Shown: positions 10,322 to 19,802, counted from the stretch's first letter. The stretch is 64,000 bases of DNA from Pseudomonas umsongensis (GCF_002236105.1 NZ_NIWU01000002.1:620001-684000), one strand, 5' to 3'. Notes: generated from the sequence alone by a model not told the origin. Translations and numbers: made by a program.

Positions 10322-10525
10322 CAATCGGTCGCCTTGAATCAATCAGTCTCGAAAATACAGGCATTCTGCATGCAGGCCAAATGACAGATCATGCAAATAA
10401 AACGGGTACAGATTTTCTGTTCTATTCTAACTTATTGAAAATTAACAAATTAACGATCGGTTCCAGGCTGGCATGACCAGTGCAATACCTATTGCATCTT
10501 TCATCAACCCGCAAGGAATTGAAAA

Positions 10526-10993
10526 ATGACCGACATGAATAAAGAAGCGATTTCTGTACTCAACGACCTGATTGAAACCAGCAAGGACGGTCAGGAAGGG
10601 TTCAAGACTTGCGCTGAAGACATCAAGCACCCTGAGCTCAAAACCCTGTTCGTGCAACGTTCGGCCGACTGTGCCGCGGCGGCTGCAGAACTGCAAAGCG
10701 CCGTGCGCTCCATGGGTGGCGATCCGGAAACTTCCACCAGTGTCAGCGGTGATCTGCACCGTCGCTGGGTCGACGTGAAGTCGATGTTCACCGGCAAGGA
10801 CGAAGAGGCCGTGCTCAATGAAGCCGAGCGTGGTGAAGACCATGCACTGAAGGCCTACAGGGACGCCATGGAAAAAATCAACAAGCACAACCTGGTGGGC
10901 ATTCGCGACCTCGTAGAGCGTCAGTACCATGGCGTACAACGCAATCACGATCAGGTGAAAGCCCTGCGCAACCAGGCTCGCGCACGCTCGTAA
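10526..10993 (+). CDS. PA2169-family four-helix-bundle protein (DUF2383)
   Basis: This 155-residue helical protein opens with MNKEAISVLNDLIETSKDGQ, typical of the DUF2383/PA2169 ferritin-like helical family. GFKTCAEDIKHPELK and DALKAY-type helices recur along the chain. AAGGAA stands 8 bases before the ATG. It is a single gene with an AT-rich upstream region and its own terminator at 11011-11038. In pseudomonads such proteins are often linked to stress or stationary phase, but nothing in the sequence proves that here. Confidence 0.85.
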   Translation: MTDMNKEAISVLNDLIETSKDGQEGFKTCAEDIKHPELKTLFVQRSADCAAAAAELQSAVRSMGGDPETSTSVSGDLHRRWVDVKSMFTGKDEEAVLNEAERGEDHALKAYRDAMEKINKHNLVGIRDLVERQYHGVQRNHDQVKALRNQARARS

Positions 10994-11010
10994 GCGTCCG
11001 TTAGCTGTCA

Positions 11011-11038
11011 AAAACGCCAGCCAGTCTGGCGTTTTTTT
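11011..11038 (+). terminator. Terminator after the DUF2383 gene
   Basis: AAAACGCCAG and CTGGCGTTTT form a 10-base stem with a 5-base loop and run into a T tract, 18 bases after the stop codon. Confidence 0.9.
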
Positions 11039-11153
11039 GTGTTATGGATTTACTGCTGGACGCGATATAGATAGCTAGCTAATAATTTGTTTTCAAGTTA
11101 CACGGCTCAGGCCGACTATCGTTCGTTAAATCGTGCTCCCAAGAGTCCATTCC

Positions 11154-13142
11154 GTGCCTATCACTTTGCAGGCCTTGTTCCTGCCCGACCGCCGCGCCGT
11201 GCAATTCGCGATCAAGACCTTGATCGGCGGGGGCGTGGCGTTGTGGCTGGCGTTGCGCTTGGGGCTTGAGCAACCGGCCTGGGCGTTGATGACGGCCTTC
11301 ATCGTGGCCCAGCCGTTGTCCGGTATGGTGCTGCAAAAGGGCCTGGCGCGGCTGCTGGGGACCCTGGTCGGGACAATAATGTCAGTCGTGTTCATGGGTG
11401 TCTTCGCCCAGACGCCCTGGTTGTTCCTGCTGGCCCTGGCGTTGTGGCTAGGGCTGTGTACCGCCAGTTCAACGCTGTTGCGCAGCGCCTGGTCCTATTC
11501 ATTTGTGTTGGCCGGCTACACGGTGGCGATCATTGCCTTGCCCGCTATCAACCATCCGCTGACGGTGTTCGATCAGGCGGTGGCGCGCTGTACGGAAATC
11601 TGCCTGGGGATTATCTGCGCAACGGCCAGCAGTGCCTTGCTCTGGCCGCTGCGGGTCGAACGGCAATTAGCCGATCAGGCCCGGGCTGCCTGGCAAAGCG
11701 GTTTCAATGCGGCGCAGGCGACCCTGGCCGGTGATGCCCAGGCGCGCAAGGGGCTGCTGGAAATCCTCGGACGAATCGTCGCGGTGGACGCCCAGCGCGA
11801 ACATGCCTGGTTCGAAGGCAGCCGTGGTCGGCAACGTGCGCGGGCCATCAGCGGCTTGAGCCAGAAGCTGTTGATGCTGCTGCGTATTGCCCGTTCGGTG
11901 CGCAGGCAGTGGAAGCAGTTGGCGCCGCCAGAGTCCGAGCTGTTGTTGCCCTGGATGAACGAGGTTCAGGAGGCGCTGAACAACGCCGATACCGCGACCC
12001 TGCAAGCATTGCGCCCGCGCTTGCTCGATGCTTCCCATGATCCGGGCATCAGTTCTGCGCAGAGTTACTGCCTGGTCCGTTTCACCTTGTTGATAGATAC
12101 CGCCATGGCGGCAAACGCAGCGTTGAAAGTGGTGGAGCAGGGAGGCCAATCACTCGACCCACCGAGAACCCTGACACCACATCGCGATCTGTCTCTGGCC
12201 CTGGTCTTCGGCGCCCGCAGCGCATTGGCCTTCCTGGTGGTGTCGAGCTTTTGGCTGGCAACCGCCTGGCCCGCCGCAGCCGGTGCACTGGTATTGACCT
12301 GTGTGGTCTGCAGCCTGTTTGCCAGTCGCGAGAACGGTGCGCAGATCGGCATGAGTTTCATGCGCGGCATTTTTCTGGCTATTCCGGCGGCGTTTATCGT
12401 CGGGCAAATTCTACTGCCGCAATGGAGCAGTTTCGCGATGCTTTGCCTGGGCATGGGTGTACCGCTGTTTTTTGGTGCCTTGGGCATGGCCAAGGCGCAG
12501 ATCGGCGCTACTGCCACCTCGTTTTGCCTGCATTTCATCGTATTGGTCGCCCCGTTGAACCAGATGCAGTTCGACGTCGCAACGTTCTTCAACAGCGCGC
12601 AGGCCATGGTGATTGGTGTCGGTGCGGCGGTGCTGGCGTTTCACTTGCTGATCCTGCGCAACCCGGCCTGGCATGGCCGACGCCTGCTGGCGGCAACCCT
12701 GGACGATCTGGTACGCCTGACACGGCGTAACCTGGCGGGCGCTGAAAGCTGGTTCGGTGGGCGCATGGCCGACCGCTTGCTGCAATTGGCGCGGCACTAT
12801 CCGGAACTGCCGGAGCCAGCGCGCAGTCGTTGGGACGATGGCTTGCTCGGCCTGGACATCGGCGATGAATTGTTGCACCTGCGCTTGAGCCTGGCGGTGG
12901 CGCAGGTGCCGGTCACAGAGCCGCAACGGCGTTATCTCGATGACCTGGAAAATGTCCTGCGCCAAGGCCCCGCTGGCAGTCGCGCCGAGGCATTGGCCGA
13001 ACCGAGTGCAGCGTTGCTGCAAACCTTGTACGCCTTGCCACCCGGCGATGCGGTGAAACTGGCCCAGGGTGCGGTGCTGCAATTGCAACACAGCTGGCGC
13101 GCCTGGTGCCGCCAGCAGGAGGACATCGATGGGCTTGCGTGA
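11154..13142 (+). CDS. FUSC/AaeB-type aromatic acid efflux protein
   Basis: This is an inner-membrane protein of about 662 residues with two hydrophobic halves (about 15-150 and 350-500), each of several membrane segments, and a soluble domain after each half. This is the AaeB/fusaric-acid-resistance layout. The GTG at 11154 is chosen because AAGAG sits 8 bases upstream; an earlier GTG at 11133 is possible. It overlaps the DUF1656 gene by 14 bases, and an HlyD-type periplasmic adaptor follows, so the three form a PET-family efflux pump. Aromatic or hydroxybenzoate-like substrates are likely by family but unproven. Confidence 0.88.
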   Translation: MPITLQALFLPDRRAVQFAIKTLIGGGVALWLALRLGLEQPAWALMTAFIVAQPLSGMVLQKGLARLLGTLVGTIMSVVFMGVFAQTPWLFLLALALWLGLCTASSTLLRSAWSYSFVLAGYTVAIIALPAINHPLTVFDQAVARCTEICLGIICATASSALLWPLRVERQLADQARAAWQSGFNAAQATLAGDAQARKGLLEILGRIVAVDAQREHAWFEGSRGRQRARAISGLSQKLLMLLRIARSVRRQWKQLAPPESELLLPWMNEVQEALNNADTATLQALRPRLLDASHDPGISSAQSYCLVRFTLLIDTAMAANAALKVVEQGGQSLDPPRTLTPHRDLSLALVFGARSALAFLVVSSFWLATAWPAAAGALVLTCVVCSLFASRENGAQIGMSFMRGIFLAIPAAFIVGQILLPQWSSFAMLCLGMGVPLFFGALGMAKAQIGATATSFCLHFIVLVAPLNQMQFDVATFFNSAQAMVIGVGAAVLAFHLLILRNPAWHGRRLLAATLDDLVRLTRRNLAGAESWFGGRMADRLLQLARHYPELPEPARSRWDDGLLGLDIGDELLHLRLSLAVAQVPVTEPQRRYLDDLENVLRQGPAGSRAEALAEPSAALLQTLYALPPGDAVKLAQGAVLQLQHSWRAWCRQQEDIDGLA

Positions 13143-13335
13143 GTGGTCAGTGGGCGGTGTGCTGCTCAGCCCGTTCCTGATTTATGTGGTGTTGGCGCTG
13201 CTGGTGACCGGCGCCTTGCGCCTGCTGTTGCGCCTGACGCCGGTGAGCCGCTGGATCTGGCATGAAGCGTTATTTGATTGCGCCTTGTACGTCTGCGTAT
13301 TGACCGTGATCACCGTCGTCCTCGGACCTTTGTAA
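13129..13335 (+). CDS. DUF1656 small inner-membrane protein (AaeX-like)
   Basis: This 68-residue protein has two hydrophobic segments (about 10-30 and 45-67), as in AaeX/YtcA. The ATG at 13129 is chosen because AGGAGGA lies just upstream; an in-frame ATG 60 bases earlier lies deep within the preceding gene and lacks that site. The start overlaps the FUSC gene by 14 bases and the HlyD gene starts 10 bases after its stop. Such proteins nearly always sit between the FUSC and HlyD components. Confidence 0.88.
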   Translation: MGLREWSVGGVLLSPFLIYVVLALLVTGALRLLLRLTPVSRWIWHEALFDCALYVCVLTVITVVLGPL

Positions 13336-13345
13336 GGAGTTGAAT

Positions 13346-14209
13346 ATGCGTACTTCTGTACGTGTCGCGGTCACCCTGTGCCTGGTGGCGGTGGCAATTT
13401 TTGCCGGTTTTCATTTGTGGCAGTACTACATGCTGACACCCTGGACCCGCGACGCGCGCATCCGTGCGGACGTGGTGGTGATTTCCCCGGATGTGTCAGG
13501 TTGGGTGCGAGAGCTCAAGGCCTACGACAACCAGCAGGTCAAGGCCGGCGACCTGTTGCTGAGCATTGACCGCGACCGTTTCGAAGCTGCGTTGGAAAAG
13601 GCTGAAGCCGTGGTGCAGACCCGCCAGCAACAACTCAATCTACGCGAGCGCGAAGCCAGCCGGCGCGCCAGTCTTGGGCCGCAGGCGATCAGTGCGGAGC
13701 TGCGGGAAAACGCGCAGATCAACGCCGGCATCGCCCGTGGCGAACTGCGCGAAGCCCAGGCCGAAGCCAAGGCTGCGCAAATCAATCTGGACCGCAGCCA
13801 AGTGCAAGCCCCGCGCAACGGGCACATCACCAACCTGCGCCTGGCCCAAGGCAATTATGTGAATGCTGGGCAATCGGTGATGGCCCTTATCGATGACTCG
13901 ACCTTTTATGTGCAGGCGTATTTCGAAGAAACCAAACTGCCGCGCATCCATGTCGGCGACCCGGTGAAAGTCTGGTTGATGAGCGCCGGGGATGCCTTGC
14001 AGGGGCGGGTGGAAAGCATCAGTCGGGGGATTGCCGACCGAAATACCACGCCGGATGGCCAGTTGTTGGCAGAGGTGGAGCCGACATTCAACTGGGTTCG
14101 GCTGGCGCAACGGATACCGGTGCGCATCAAGTTGGAGAACGTGCCTGAGGGGCTCAACTTGAGTGCGGGGATGACGGCGAGCGTACAGGTGCAGGAGGGT
14201 TCACACTGA
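13346..14209 (+). CDS. HlyD-family efflux adaptor (AaeA-like)
   Basis: This 287-residue periplasmic adaptor has one N-terminal membrane anchor (about 5-25), then LTPWTRDARIRADVVVISPD, the start typical of the EmrA/AaeA group. A coiled-coil hairpin (about 75-145) is bounded by two lipoyl halves, and a beta-barrel follows (DSTFYVQAYFEETKLPRIHV). The ATG at 13346 is used because AAGGAG lies 6 bases before it; a TTG six bases earlier is unlikely. It links the FUSC pump to an outer-membrane channel not found in this window. The stop codon overlaps a repeat. Confidence 0.9.
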   Translation: MRTSVRVAVTLCLVAVAIFAGFHLWQYYMLTPWTRDARIRADVVVISPDVSGWVRELKAYDNQQVKAGDLLLSIDRDRFEAALEKAEAVVQTRQQQLNLREREASRRASLGPQAISAELRENAQINAGIARGELREAQAEAKAAQINLDRSQVQAPRNGHITNLRLAQGNYVNAGQSVMALIDDSTFYVQAYFEETKLPRIHVGDPVKVWLMSAGDALQGRVESISRGIADRNTTPDGQLLAEVEPTFNWVRLAQRIPVRIKLENVPEGLNLSAGMTASVQVQEGSH

Positions 14210-14317
14210 TCGTTCCCCACGCTCCGCGTGGGAATGCAGCCCGGGACGCTCTGCGTCCCAAAAAGCCGAACGCGGAGCGTCCGTTGAGGCATTCCCACGC
14301 GGAGCGTGGGAACGATC
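14208..14317. repeat. Composite palindrome, 'gatcgttcccacgc' family
   Basis: Outer arms GATCGTTCC and GGAACGATC enclose two smaller inverted units (GGGACGCTCTGCGTCCC and GAACGCGGAGCGTCC). The same composite occurs at 58521. The first base pairs overlap the stop codon of the HlyD gene. Confidence 0.85.
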
Positions 14318-14328
14318 ATAACGACACG

Positions 14329-14799
14329 TCAGCCAATGCTGATCGGCGGCAACTCGGTCAAGGTCACCGACTGTTGCTTGCGCGGTGCGAGGATCTGCGC
14401 CTCGCCGTCCACCACCAGCTCATCGCGCTGGTTGAACACGCGAGTGGCAATGCGCACGCGAAACTTCGGCAGTTTCTCGAGGATTTCCAGGCGCACCGTC
14501 AGGGTGTCGCCAATCTTCACCGGCTTCTGAAAGCTCATCTGCTGGCCGATGTAGATAGTGCCCGGCCCAGGCAGCTCGCAGGCCACCGCGGCACTGATCA
14601 GCGCACCGCTGAACATGCCGTGGGCGATTCGCTCCTTGAACATGGTACTGGCGGCGTATTCGGCGTCCAGGTGCACCGGGTTGTGGTCGCCGGACATCGC
14701 GGCGAACAGCTGGATATCGCGCTCTTCAACGGTTTTGCTGAAGCTGGCGGTCTGGCCGACTTCGAGGTCTTCGTAAGGGGTGTTGGTAACCTGGGTCAT
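14329..14799 (-). CDS. phaJ: (R)-specific enoyl-CoA hydratase, MaoC/PhaJ type
   Basis: This 156-residue hot-dog-fold enzyme should hydrate trans-2-enoyl-CoA to (R)-3-hydroxyacyl-CoA, linking beta-oxidation to PHA precursors. The hydratase motif FAAMSGDHNPVHLD (about 33-46) holds the Asp/His dyad, and RIAHGMFSGALIS follows. It strongly resembles, from memory, P. aeruginosa PhaJ1, including the C-terminal LPPISIG. It is 41 bases downstream of the lipase-like gene on the same strand and beside fadD2-fadD1, a neighbourhood conserved in Pseudomonas. The exact PhaJ subtype needs an alignment. Confidence 0.82.
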   Translation of the reverse strand: MTQVTNTPYEDLEVGQTASFSKTVEERDIQLFAAMSGDHNPVHLDAEYAASTMFKERIAHGMFSGALISAAVACELPGPGTIYIGQQMSFQKPVKIGDTLTVRLEILEKLPKFRVRIATRVFNQRDELVVDGEAQILAPRKQQSVTLTELPPISIG

Positions 14800-14840
14800 G
14801 TCTCTCGATTCCTGTGACGAATTAAAAAATTCACAAAAAA

Positions 14841-15785
14841 CTATTCGGTTCGGTGTGGTCGTGGACTGCTCAACGCCTGGTTGATCCAGGCCAACACGTC
14901 GCTCGTCACTTCATCACGGTTGATGTCATTGAACAGTTCGTGCCGCGCCTGCGGGTAAACGGTCAGTTGCAAGTTCTGGCTGCCAGCCTTGCGCAGCGCG
15001 TTGGCCAGATCCTTCAGACGCTTGCCCTCACTCACCGGATCACATTCGCCGCCAATCACCAGCAGCGGCAGGCCCGGATCGATCTGGGCGAGATTGGACG
15101 CTTTGCTGATTTGCTGCAACCCGCCGAGCAAGTCGATCCAAAGCTGGTTGGTACAACGAAAGCCGCACAGCGGATCGTTGGCGTACAGGTCGACTTCCAC
15201 CGGGTCACGGCTGAGCCAGTCGAAGCGGGTGCGCGCCGGTTTGAATTTTTTGTTGAACGAGCCAAACGACAGCCATTCGATCAGGGCGCTGCGGCCCTTG
15301 GGGCCCTGGCGCAGGCGTTCGACACGGGCGATTTGCCGGGCTGCACGATAAAGCGCCACCGGCTGGAAGTTCGAACCGCTGAGAATGGCCCCGTGCAGGC
15401 TGGCACTGTGATGCAACAGATAGGCCTGGGCGATGTAGCTGCCCATGCTGTGCCCAAGCAGCACGATAGGCACCCCGGGGTGTTGCTGGCCGATGTGCTG
15501 GTTGAGGCACGCCAGGTCACCCACCACTTTGGCCCAGCCGTCACTGTCGGCGAAATGGCCGAGCGTCCCGTTTTCGGCAGTTTTGCCATGTCCGCGCAGG
15601 TCCGGCGCGTAGACACCGTAACCCTGCTCGCAGAATTTTTCCGCCAGGCGCGCGTAGCGGCCGCTGTGTTCTGCCATGCCGTGAGCCAGCAAAATCACGG
15701 CCTTGAGCTCGCCAGCAGGTAGCCACTGGTTGGCGAAGAGGCGGTTGCGGTCACTGGTGGTCAGCCAGAACGTGTCGTGGATCAT
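14841..15785 (-). CDS. Alpha/beta hydrolase, lysophospholipase / monoacylglycerol lipase-like
   Basis: This 314-residue cytoplasmic hydrolase has the nucleophile elbow GHSMGSY, the oxyanion-region AHGMAEHSGRY, PDLRGHGKT, and late IGGECDPVSEG and YPQARHELFND stretches that supply the acid and histidine. These are Hydrolase_4/monoacylglycerol lipase features. The ATG at 15785 is chosen because AAGGAAT precedes it; an in-frame start 66 bases earlier lacks that. It probably releases fatty acids that the adjacent FadD enzymes activate, and is co-transcribed with the phaJ-like gene. Confidence 0.85.
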   Translation of the reverse strand: MIHDTFWLTTSDRNRLFANQWLPAGELKAVILLAHGMAEHSGRYARLAEKFCEQGYGVYAPDLRGHGKTAENGTLGHFADSDGWAKVVGDLACLNQHIGQQHPGVPIVLLGHSMGSYIAQAYLLHHSASLHGAILSGSNFQPVALYRAARQIARVERLRQGPKGRSALIEWLSFGSFNKKFKPARTRFDWLSRDPVEVDLYANDPLCGFRCTNQLWIDLLGGLQQISKASNLAQIDPGLPLLVIGGECDPVSEGKRLKDLANALRKAGSQNLQLTVYPQARHELFNDINRDEVTSDVLAWINQALSSPRPHRTE

Positions 15786-16012
15786 GGCGATTCCTTTCCA
15801 TGCAGGGTGCGCGAGGTGGTTGCATTGTATAGCGCATAAAGCCGCTGGCATCAGCCCACGCCACGGCGGGAAGATTCACACGATCAATGACGCCTTGGCC
15901 CATATTTGCCTGATTCACCATAGCTGCTAGTGTCCGTGAAGCTCCGCGTTCTGTTGTTGCGAAAAGACAGGGCAGCGGCCCCGGATAGGTTCAGGTAAAG
16001 AGGACAAGAACA

Positions 16013-17701
16013 ATGCAACCTGATTTCTGGAATGACAAACGCCCGGCCGGCGTCCCCCTGGACATTGATGTCGCTGAATACAAGTCGGTCATCGAGGTGT
16101 TCGAACGTTCCTGCAAGAAGTTCGCGGATCGCCCGGCATTCAGCAACATGGGTGTCACCCTGACCTACGCCGAACTGGAACGCTACAGCGCAGCGTTCGC
16201 CGGTTACCTGCAAGCCCACACCGACCTGATGCCGGGGGATCGCATCGCGGTGCAGATGCCCAACGTCCTGCAATACCCGATCGCCGTATTCGGCGCCTTG
16301 CGCGCCGGGCTGATCGTGGTCAACACCAACCCGCTGTACACCGCGCGGGAGATGCGCCATCAGTTCAAGGACTCCGGTGCCCGGGCACTGGTGTACCTGA
16401 ACATGTTCGGGGCCAAGGTCCAGGAAGTGCTCCCGGACACCGACATCCAGTACCTGATCGAAGCGAAGATGGGCGACCTGATGCCCACCGCCAAGGGCTG
16501 GTTGGTCAATACGCTGGTGAGCAAGGTGAAAAAAATGGTCCCGGCCTATTCCTTGCCCCAGGCCATTTCCTTCAAAAGCGCCTTGCATCAGGGCAAAGGG
16601 AAGAGCATCAAGCCGCTGAACGCCGGCCTCAAGGATATTGCCGTGCTGCAATACACCGGCGGTACCACCGGCCTGGCCAAGGGGGCGATGCTGACCCACG
16701 GTAACCTGGTGGCGAACATGCAGCAGGCGCGGGCCTGCCTTAGCCAGTTCGCGGCCGACGGCCAGGCGCTGCTGCGCGAAGGCCAGGAGGTGATGATTGC
16801 ACCGCTGCCGCTGTACCACATCTATGCCTTCACGGCCAATTGCATGTGCATGATGGTGACCGGCAACCACAACGTGCTGATCACCAATCCGCGGGACATT
16901 GGCGGCTTCATCAAGGAGCTGAAAAACTGGCGGTTCTCGGCATTGCTGGGGCTCAACACGCTGTTCGTCGCGCTGATGGACCACCCGGATTTCAAGACCC
17001 TCGACTTCTCCAGCCTGAAACTCACCAACTCCGGCGGCACCGCACTGGTCAAGGCCACGGCCGAGCGCTGGGAGCAGTTGACCGGTTGCCGCATCACCGA
17101 AGGTTACGGCCTGACCGAAACCTCGCCGGTGGCCTGCACCAACCCGTACGGCGACCAGTCGCGCATCGGCACGGTCGGCCTGCCCGTGCCGGGCACCACG
17201 TTGAAGGTGATCAACGACGAAGGGGTCGAGCAGCCATTGGGCGAGCGGGGCGAGTTGTGCATCAAGGGCCCGCAGATCATGAAGGGCTACTGGCAGAAAC
17301 CCGAAGCGACCAACGAAGTGCTGGATGCCGAGGGCTGGTTCAAGTCGGGTGACATTGCGGTGATCGACCCGGACGGCTTTGTGCGCATCGTCGATCGCAA
17401 GAAGGACATGATCATCGTCTCGGGTTTCAACGTGTACCCGAACGAAATCGAAGACGTGGTCATGGCTCACCCGAAAGTCGCCAACTGCGCGGTGATCGGT
17501 GTGCCGGACGAGCGTTCGGGCGAGGCGGTGAAGTTGTTCGTGGTGGCTCGTGAGGCAGGGGTCAGCCTTGAAGAGCTGAAGGCCTACTGCAAGGAAAACT
17601 TCACGGCATACAAAGTGCCCAAGCACATCGTCTTGCGTGAATCGCTGCCGATGACGCCGGTCGGCAAGATTCTGCGGCGGGAGTTGCGGGATATCGCATA
17701 A
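16013..17701 (+). CDS. fadD2: Long-chain fatty acid-CoA ligase FadD2
   Basis: This 562-residue enzyme activates fatty acids to acyl-CoA with ATP. The AMP-binding P-loop YTGGTTGLAKGAMLTHGN and GYGLTETSPV are clear, as are the later RIVDRKKDMIIVSGFNVYPN and the C-terminal catalytic lysine region TPVGKILRREL. It is divergent from the lipase-like gene and upstream of a close paralogue. In P. aeruginosa and P. putida the ligase next to the hydrolase is FadD2, so the name follows synteny and its opening MQPDFWNDKRPAG. AGAGGACA precedes the start. Confidence 0.92.
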   Translation: MQPDFWNDKRPAGVPLDIDVAEYKSVIEVFERSCKKFADRPAFSNMGVTLTYAELERYSAAFAGYLQAHTDLMPGDRIAVQMPNVLQYPIAVFGALRAGLIVVNTNPLYTAREMRHQFKDSGARALVYLNMFGAKVQEVLPDTDIQYLIEAKMGDLMPTAKGWLVNTLVSKVKKMVPAYSLPQAISFKSALHQGKGKSIKPLNAGLKDIAVLQYTGGTTGLAKGAMLTHGNLVANMQQARACLSQFAADGQALLREGQEVMIAPLPLYHIYAFTANCMCMMVTGNHNVLITNPRDIGGFIKELKNWRFSALLGLNTLFVALMDHPDFKTLDFSSLKLTNSGGTALVKATAERWEQLTGCRITEGYGLTETSPVACTNPYGDQSRIGTVGLPVPGTTLKVINDEGVEQPLGERGELCIKGPQIMKGYWQKPEATNEVLDAEGWFKSGDIAVIDPDGFVRIVDRKKDMIIVSGFNVYPNEIEDVVMAHPKVANCAVIGVPDERSGEAVKLFVVAREAGVSLEELKAYCKENFTAYKVPKHIVLRESLPMTPVGKILRRELRDIA

Positions 17702-17724
17702 CCGCCAATAAATTGAGGCGATCC

Positions 17725-17801
17725 CAAAAGATCGCAGCCTTCGGCAGCTCCTACAATGGAACGCGATCCCTGTAGGAGCTGCCGAAGGCTGCGATCTTTT
17801 G
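17725..17801. repeat. Inverted repeat, 'aaaagatcgcagccttcggcagctcctaca' family
   Basis: CAAAAGATCGCAGCCTTCGG and its complement face each other around about 15 bases. A second copy lies at 24388. It is 24 bases after fadD2 and may end or stabilise that transcript. Confidence 0.88.
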
Positions 17802-18056
17802 CTTTGATACCCCGATTTACGGGGCTTTCAGCGACATATAGGTTTTTTGCTCTAAAATGACCGATTAGCAATCTTGAGTCACGATTGTGACCGTAGAGGC
17901 CGATTTTGGCTCTAGTCGACCCTTTTTAAAGCTGCTACTCTCGGCGCGCTTTGTGACTTCTCGGCCTAGTAAAAGCCAGACTCACCTATAGACAAACACC
18001 AATAATAATCGCATCAAATGCGGTGTTGAATTCGCGTTGCTGAGGAGTGGGCTTCC
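17802..18056 (+). promoter_or_regulatory. Non-coding region upstream of fadD1
   Basis: With the repeat at 17725-17801, the gap between fadD2 and fadD1 is 355 bases. This part is AT-richer than the genes and holds no credible reading frame. It probably carries a separate fadD1 promoter and leader, ending in TGAGGAGT before the ATG. I did not find a GAAAC-N4-GTTTC (PsrA-type) site in it. Confidence 0.5.
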
Positions 18057-19757
18057 ATGATCGAAGACTTTTGGAAGGATAAGTACCCAGCTGGAATTGC
18101 TGCCAACATCAATCCAGACGAGTACCCGAATATTCAGGCAGTGTTGAAGCAGTCCTGCCAACGCTTCGCCAACAAACCGGCATTCAGCAACCTGGGCAGG
18201 ACAATCACCTACGGTGAGCTGTACGAATTGTCCGGTGCCTTTGCCGCTTACCTGCAACAGCATACCGATTTACAGCCGGGCGATCGAATCGCCGTGCAAC
18301 TGCCTAACGTGTTGCAGTACCCGGTTGCCGTCTTCGGCGCCATCCGAGCCGGCTTGATCGTGGTCAACACCAACCCGCTGTACACCGCGCGGGAGATGGA
18401 GCACCAGTTCAACGACTCCGGTGCCAAAGCCCTGGTTTGCCTGGCCAACATGGCGCACCTGGCTGAAACCGTCGTGCCGAAAACCGGGGTCAAGCATGTA
18501 ATCGTCACAGAAGTGGCGGACCTGCTGCCACCGCTCAAGCGCCTGCTGATCAACAGCGTGATCAAGTATGTGAAGAAGATGGTGCCGGCCTATCACTTGC
18601 CCAAAGCCGTCAAGTTCAACGATGTGCTGAGCAAGGGCCATGGCCAGCCCGTGACCGAAGCCAGCCCGGCCAGCAGCGATGTCGCGGTGCTGCAATACAC
18701 CGGCGGCACCACTGGCGTCGCCAAGGGCGCGATGCTGACCCACCGCAACCTGGTGGCGAACATGCTGCAGTGCAAGGCGTTGATGGGCTCCAACCTTAAT
18801 GAAGGCTGCGAGATCCTGATCACGCCGCTGCCGCTGTACCACATCTATGCCTTCACCTTTCATTGCATGGCGATGATGCTGATCGGCAACCACAACATCC
18901 TGATCAGCAACCCGCGCGACCTGCCGGCGATGGTCAAGGAACTGTCGAAGTGGAAGTTCAGCGGTTTCGTCGGCCTCAACACCTTGTTCGTGGCCCTGTG
19001 CAACAACGAAGGCTTCCGCAAGCTGGATTTTTCGGCGCTGAAAGTCACTCTGTCCGGCGGCATGGCCCTGCAACTGGCGGCGGCCGAGCGCTGGAAAGCA
19101 GTCACCGGTTGCGCCATCTGCGAAGGTTACGGCATGACCGAAACCAGCCCTGTGGCCACGGTCAACCCGATCCAGAACATCCAGATCGGCACCATCGGCA
19201 TTCCGGTGCCGTCGACCCTGTGCAAAATCGTCAATGATGCCGGTGTCGAACAGCCATTGGGCGAAATCGGTGAGTTGTGCGTGAAAGGCCCGCAAGTCAT
19301 GAAGGGCTACTGGCAGCGCCAGGAAGCCACTGATGAAATCCTCGACAGCGAAGGCTGGTTGAAAACCGGCGACATCGCGCTGATCCAGGCGGATGGCTAC
19401 ATGCGCATTGTCGATCGCAAGAAAGACATGATCCTGGTGTCCGGCTTCAACGTGTACCCGAACGAGCTCGAAGACGTGCTGGCGACCCTGCCGGGCGTGC
19501 TGCAATGCGCGGCCATTGGTGTACCGGACGAGAAATCGGGCGAGGCGATCAAGATATTCATCGTCGCCAAGCCGGGCGTGACCCTGACCAAGGAGCAGGT
19601 GATGGAGCACATGCGCGCCAACGTCACCGGCTACAAGGTTCCAAAAGCGGTGGAGTTCCGCGATGCGCTGCCGACCACCAACGTCGGCAAGATCCTGCGT
19701 CGTGAACTGCGTGATGAAGAGTTGAAGAAGATCAACGCGAAGAAAACCGCCGCGTAA
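18057..19757 (+). CDS. fadD1: Long-chain fatty acid-CoA ligase FadD1
   Basis: This 566-residue ligase is a paralogue of FadD2. It has YTGGTTGVAKGAMLTHRN, GYGMTETSPVATVNP, RIVDRKKDMILVSGFNVYPN and the catalytic-lysine region TTNVGKILRREL. Its opening MIEDFWKDKYPAGIAANINP matches pseudomonad FadD1 as I recall it. The start follows GAGGAGTGG. It has its own 255-base leader after the fadD2 repeat and its own terminator, so the two ligases may be regulated separately. In P. aeruginosa the two differ in fatty-acid length preference; that cannot be read here. Confidence 0.94.
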   Translation: MIEDFWKDKYPAGIAANINPDEYPNIQAVLKQSCQRFANKPAFSNLGRTITYGELYELSGAFAAYLQQHTDLQPGDRIAVQLPNVLQYPVAVFGAIRAGLIVVNTNPLYTAREMEHQFNDSGAKALVCLANMAHLAETVVPKTGVKHVIVTEVADLLPPLKRLLINSVIKYVKKMVPAYHLPKAVKFNDVLSKGHGQPVTEASPASSDVAVLQYTGGTTGVAKGAMLTHRNLVANMLQCKALMGSNLNEGCEILITPLPLYHIYAFTFHCMAMMLIGNHNILISNPRDLPAMVKELSKWKFSGFVGLNTLFVALCNNEGFRKLDFSALKVTLSGGMALQLAAAERWKAVTGCAICEGYGMTETSPVATVNPIQNIQIGTIGIPVPSTLCKIVNDAGVEQPLGEIGELCVKGPQVMKGYWQRQEATDEILDSEGWLKTGDIALIQADGYMRIVDRKKDMILVSGFNVYPNELEDVLATLPGVLQCAAIGVPDEKSGEAIKIFIVAKPGVTLTKEQVMEHMRANVTGYKVPKAVEFRDALPTTNVGKILRRELRDEELKKINAKKTAA

Positions 19758-19761
19758 TCAA

Positions 19762-19793
19762 ACAAAAAGCCCCGCAGATGCGGGGCTTTTTGT
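19762..19793 (+). terminator. Terminator of fadD1
   Basis: ACAAAAAGCCCCGC and GCGGGGCTTTTTGT form a 14-base perfect stem with an AGAT loop, starting 5 bases after the stop. Its symmetry makes it active on either strand. Confidence 0.93.
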
Positions 19794-19802
19794 TTGTGTT
19801 CT

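Noticed and set aside
17802..18056. A PsrA operator (GAAAC-N4-GTTTC) upstream of fadD1
   Set aside because: No sequence with both arms was found in the leader.
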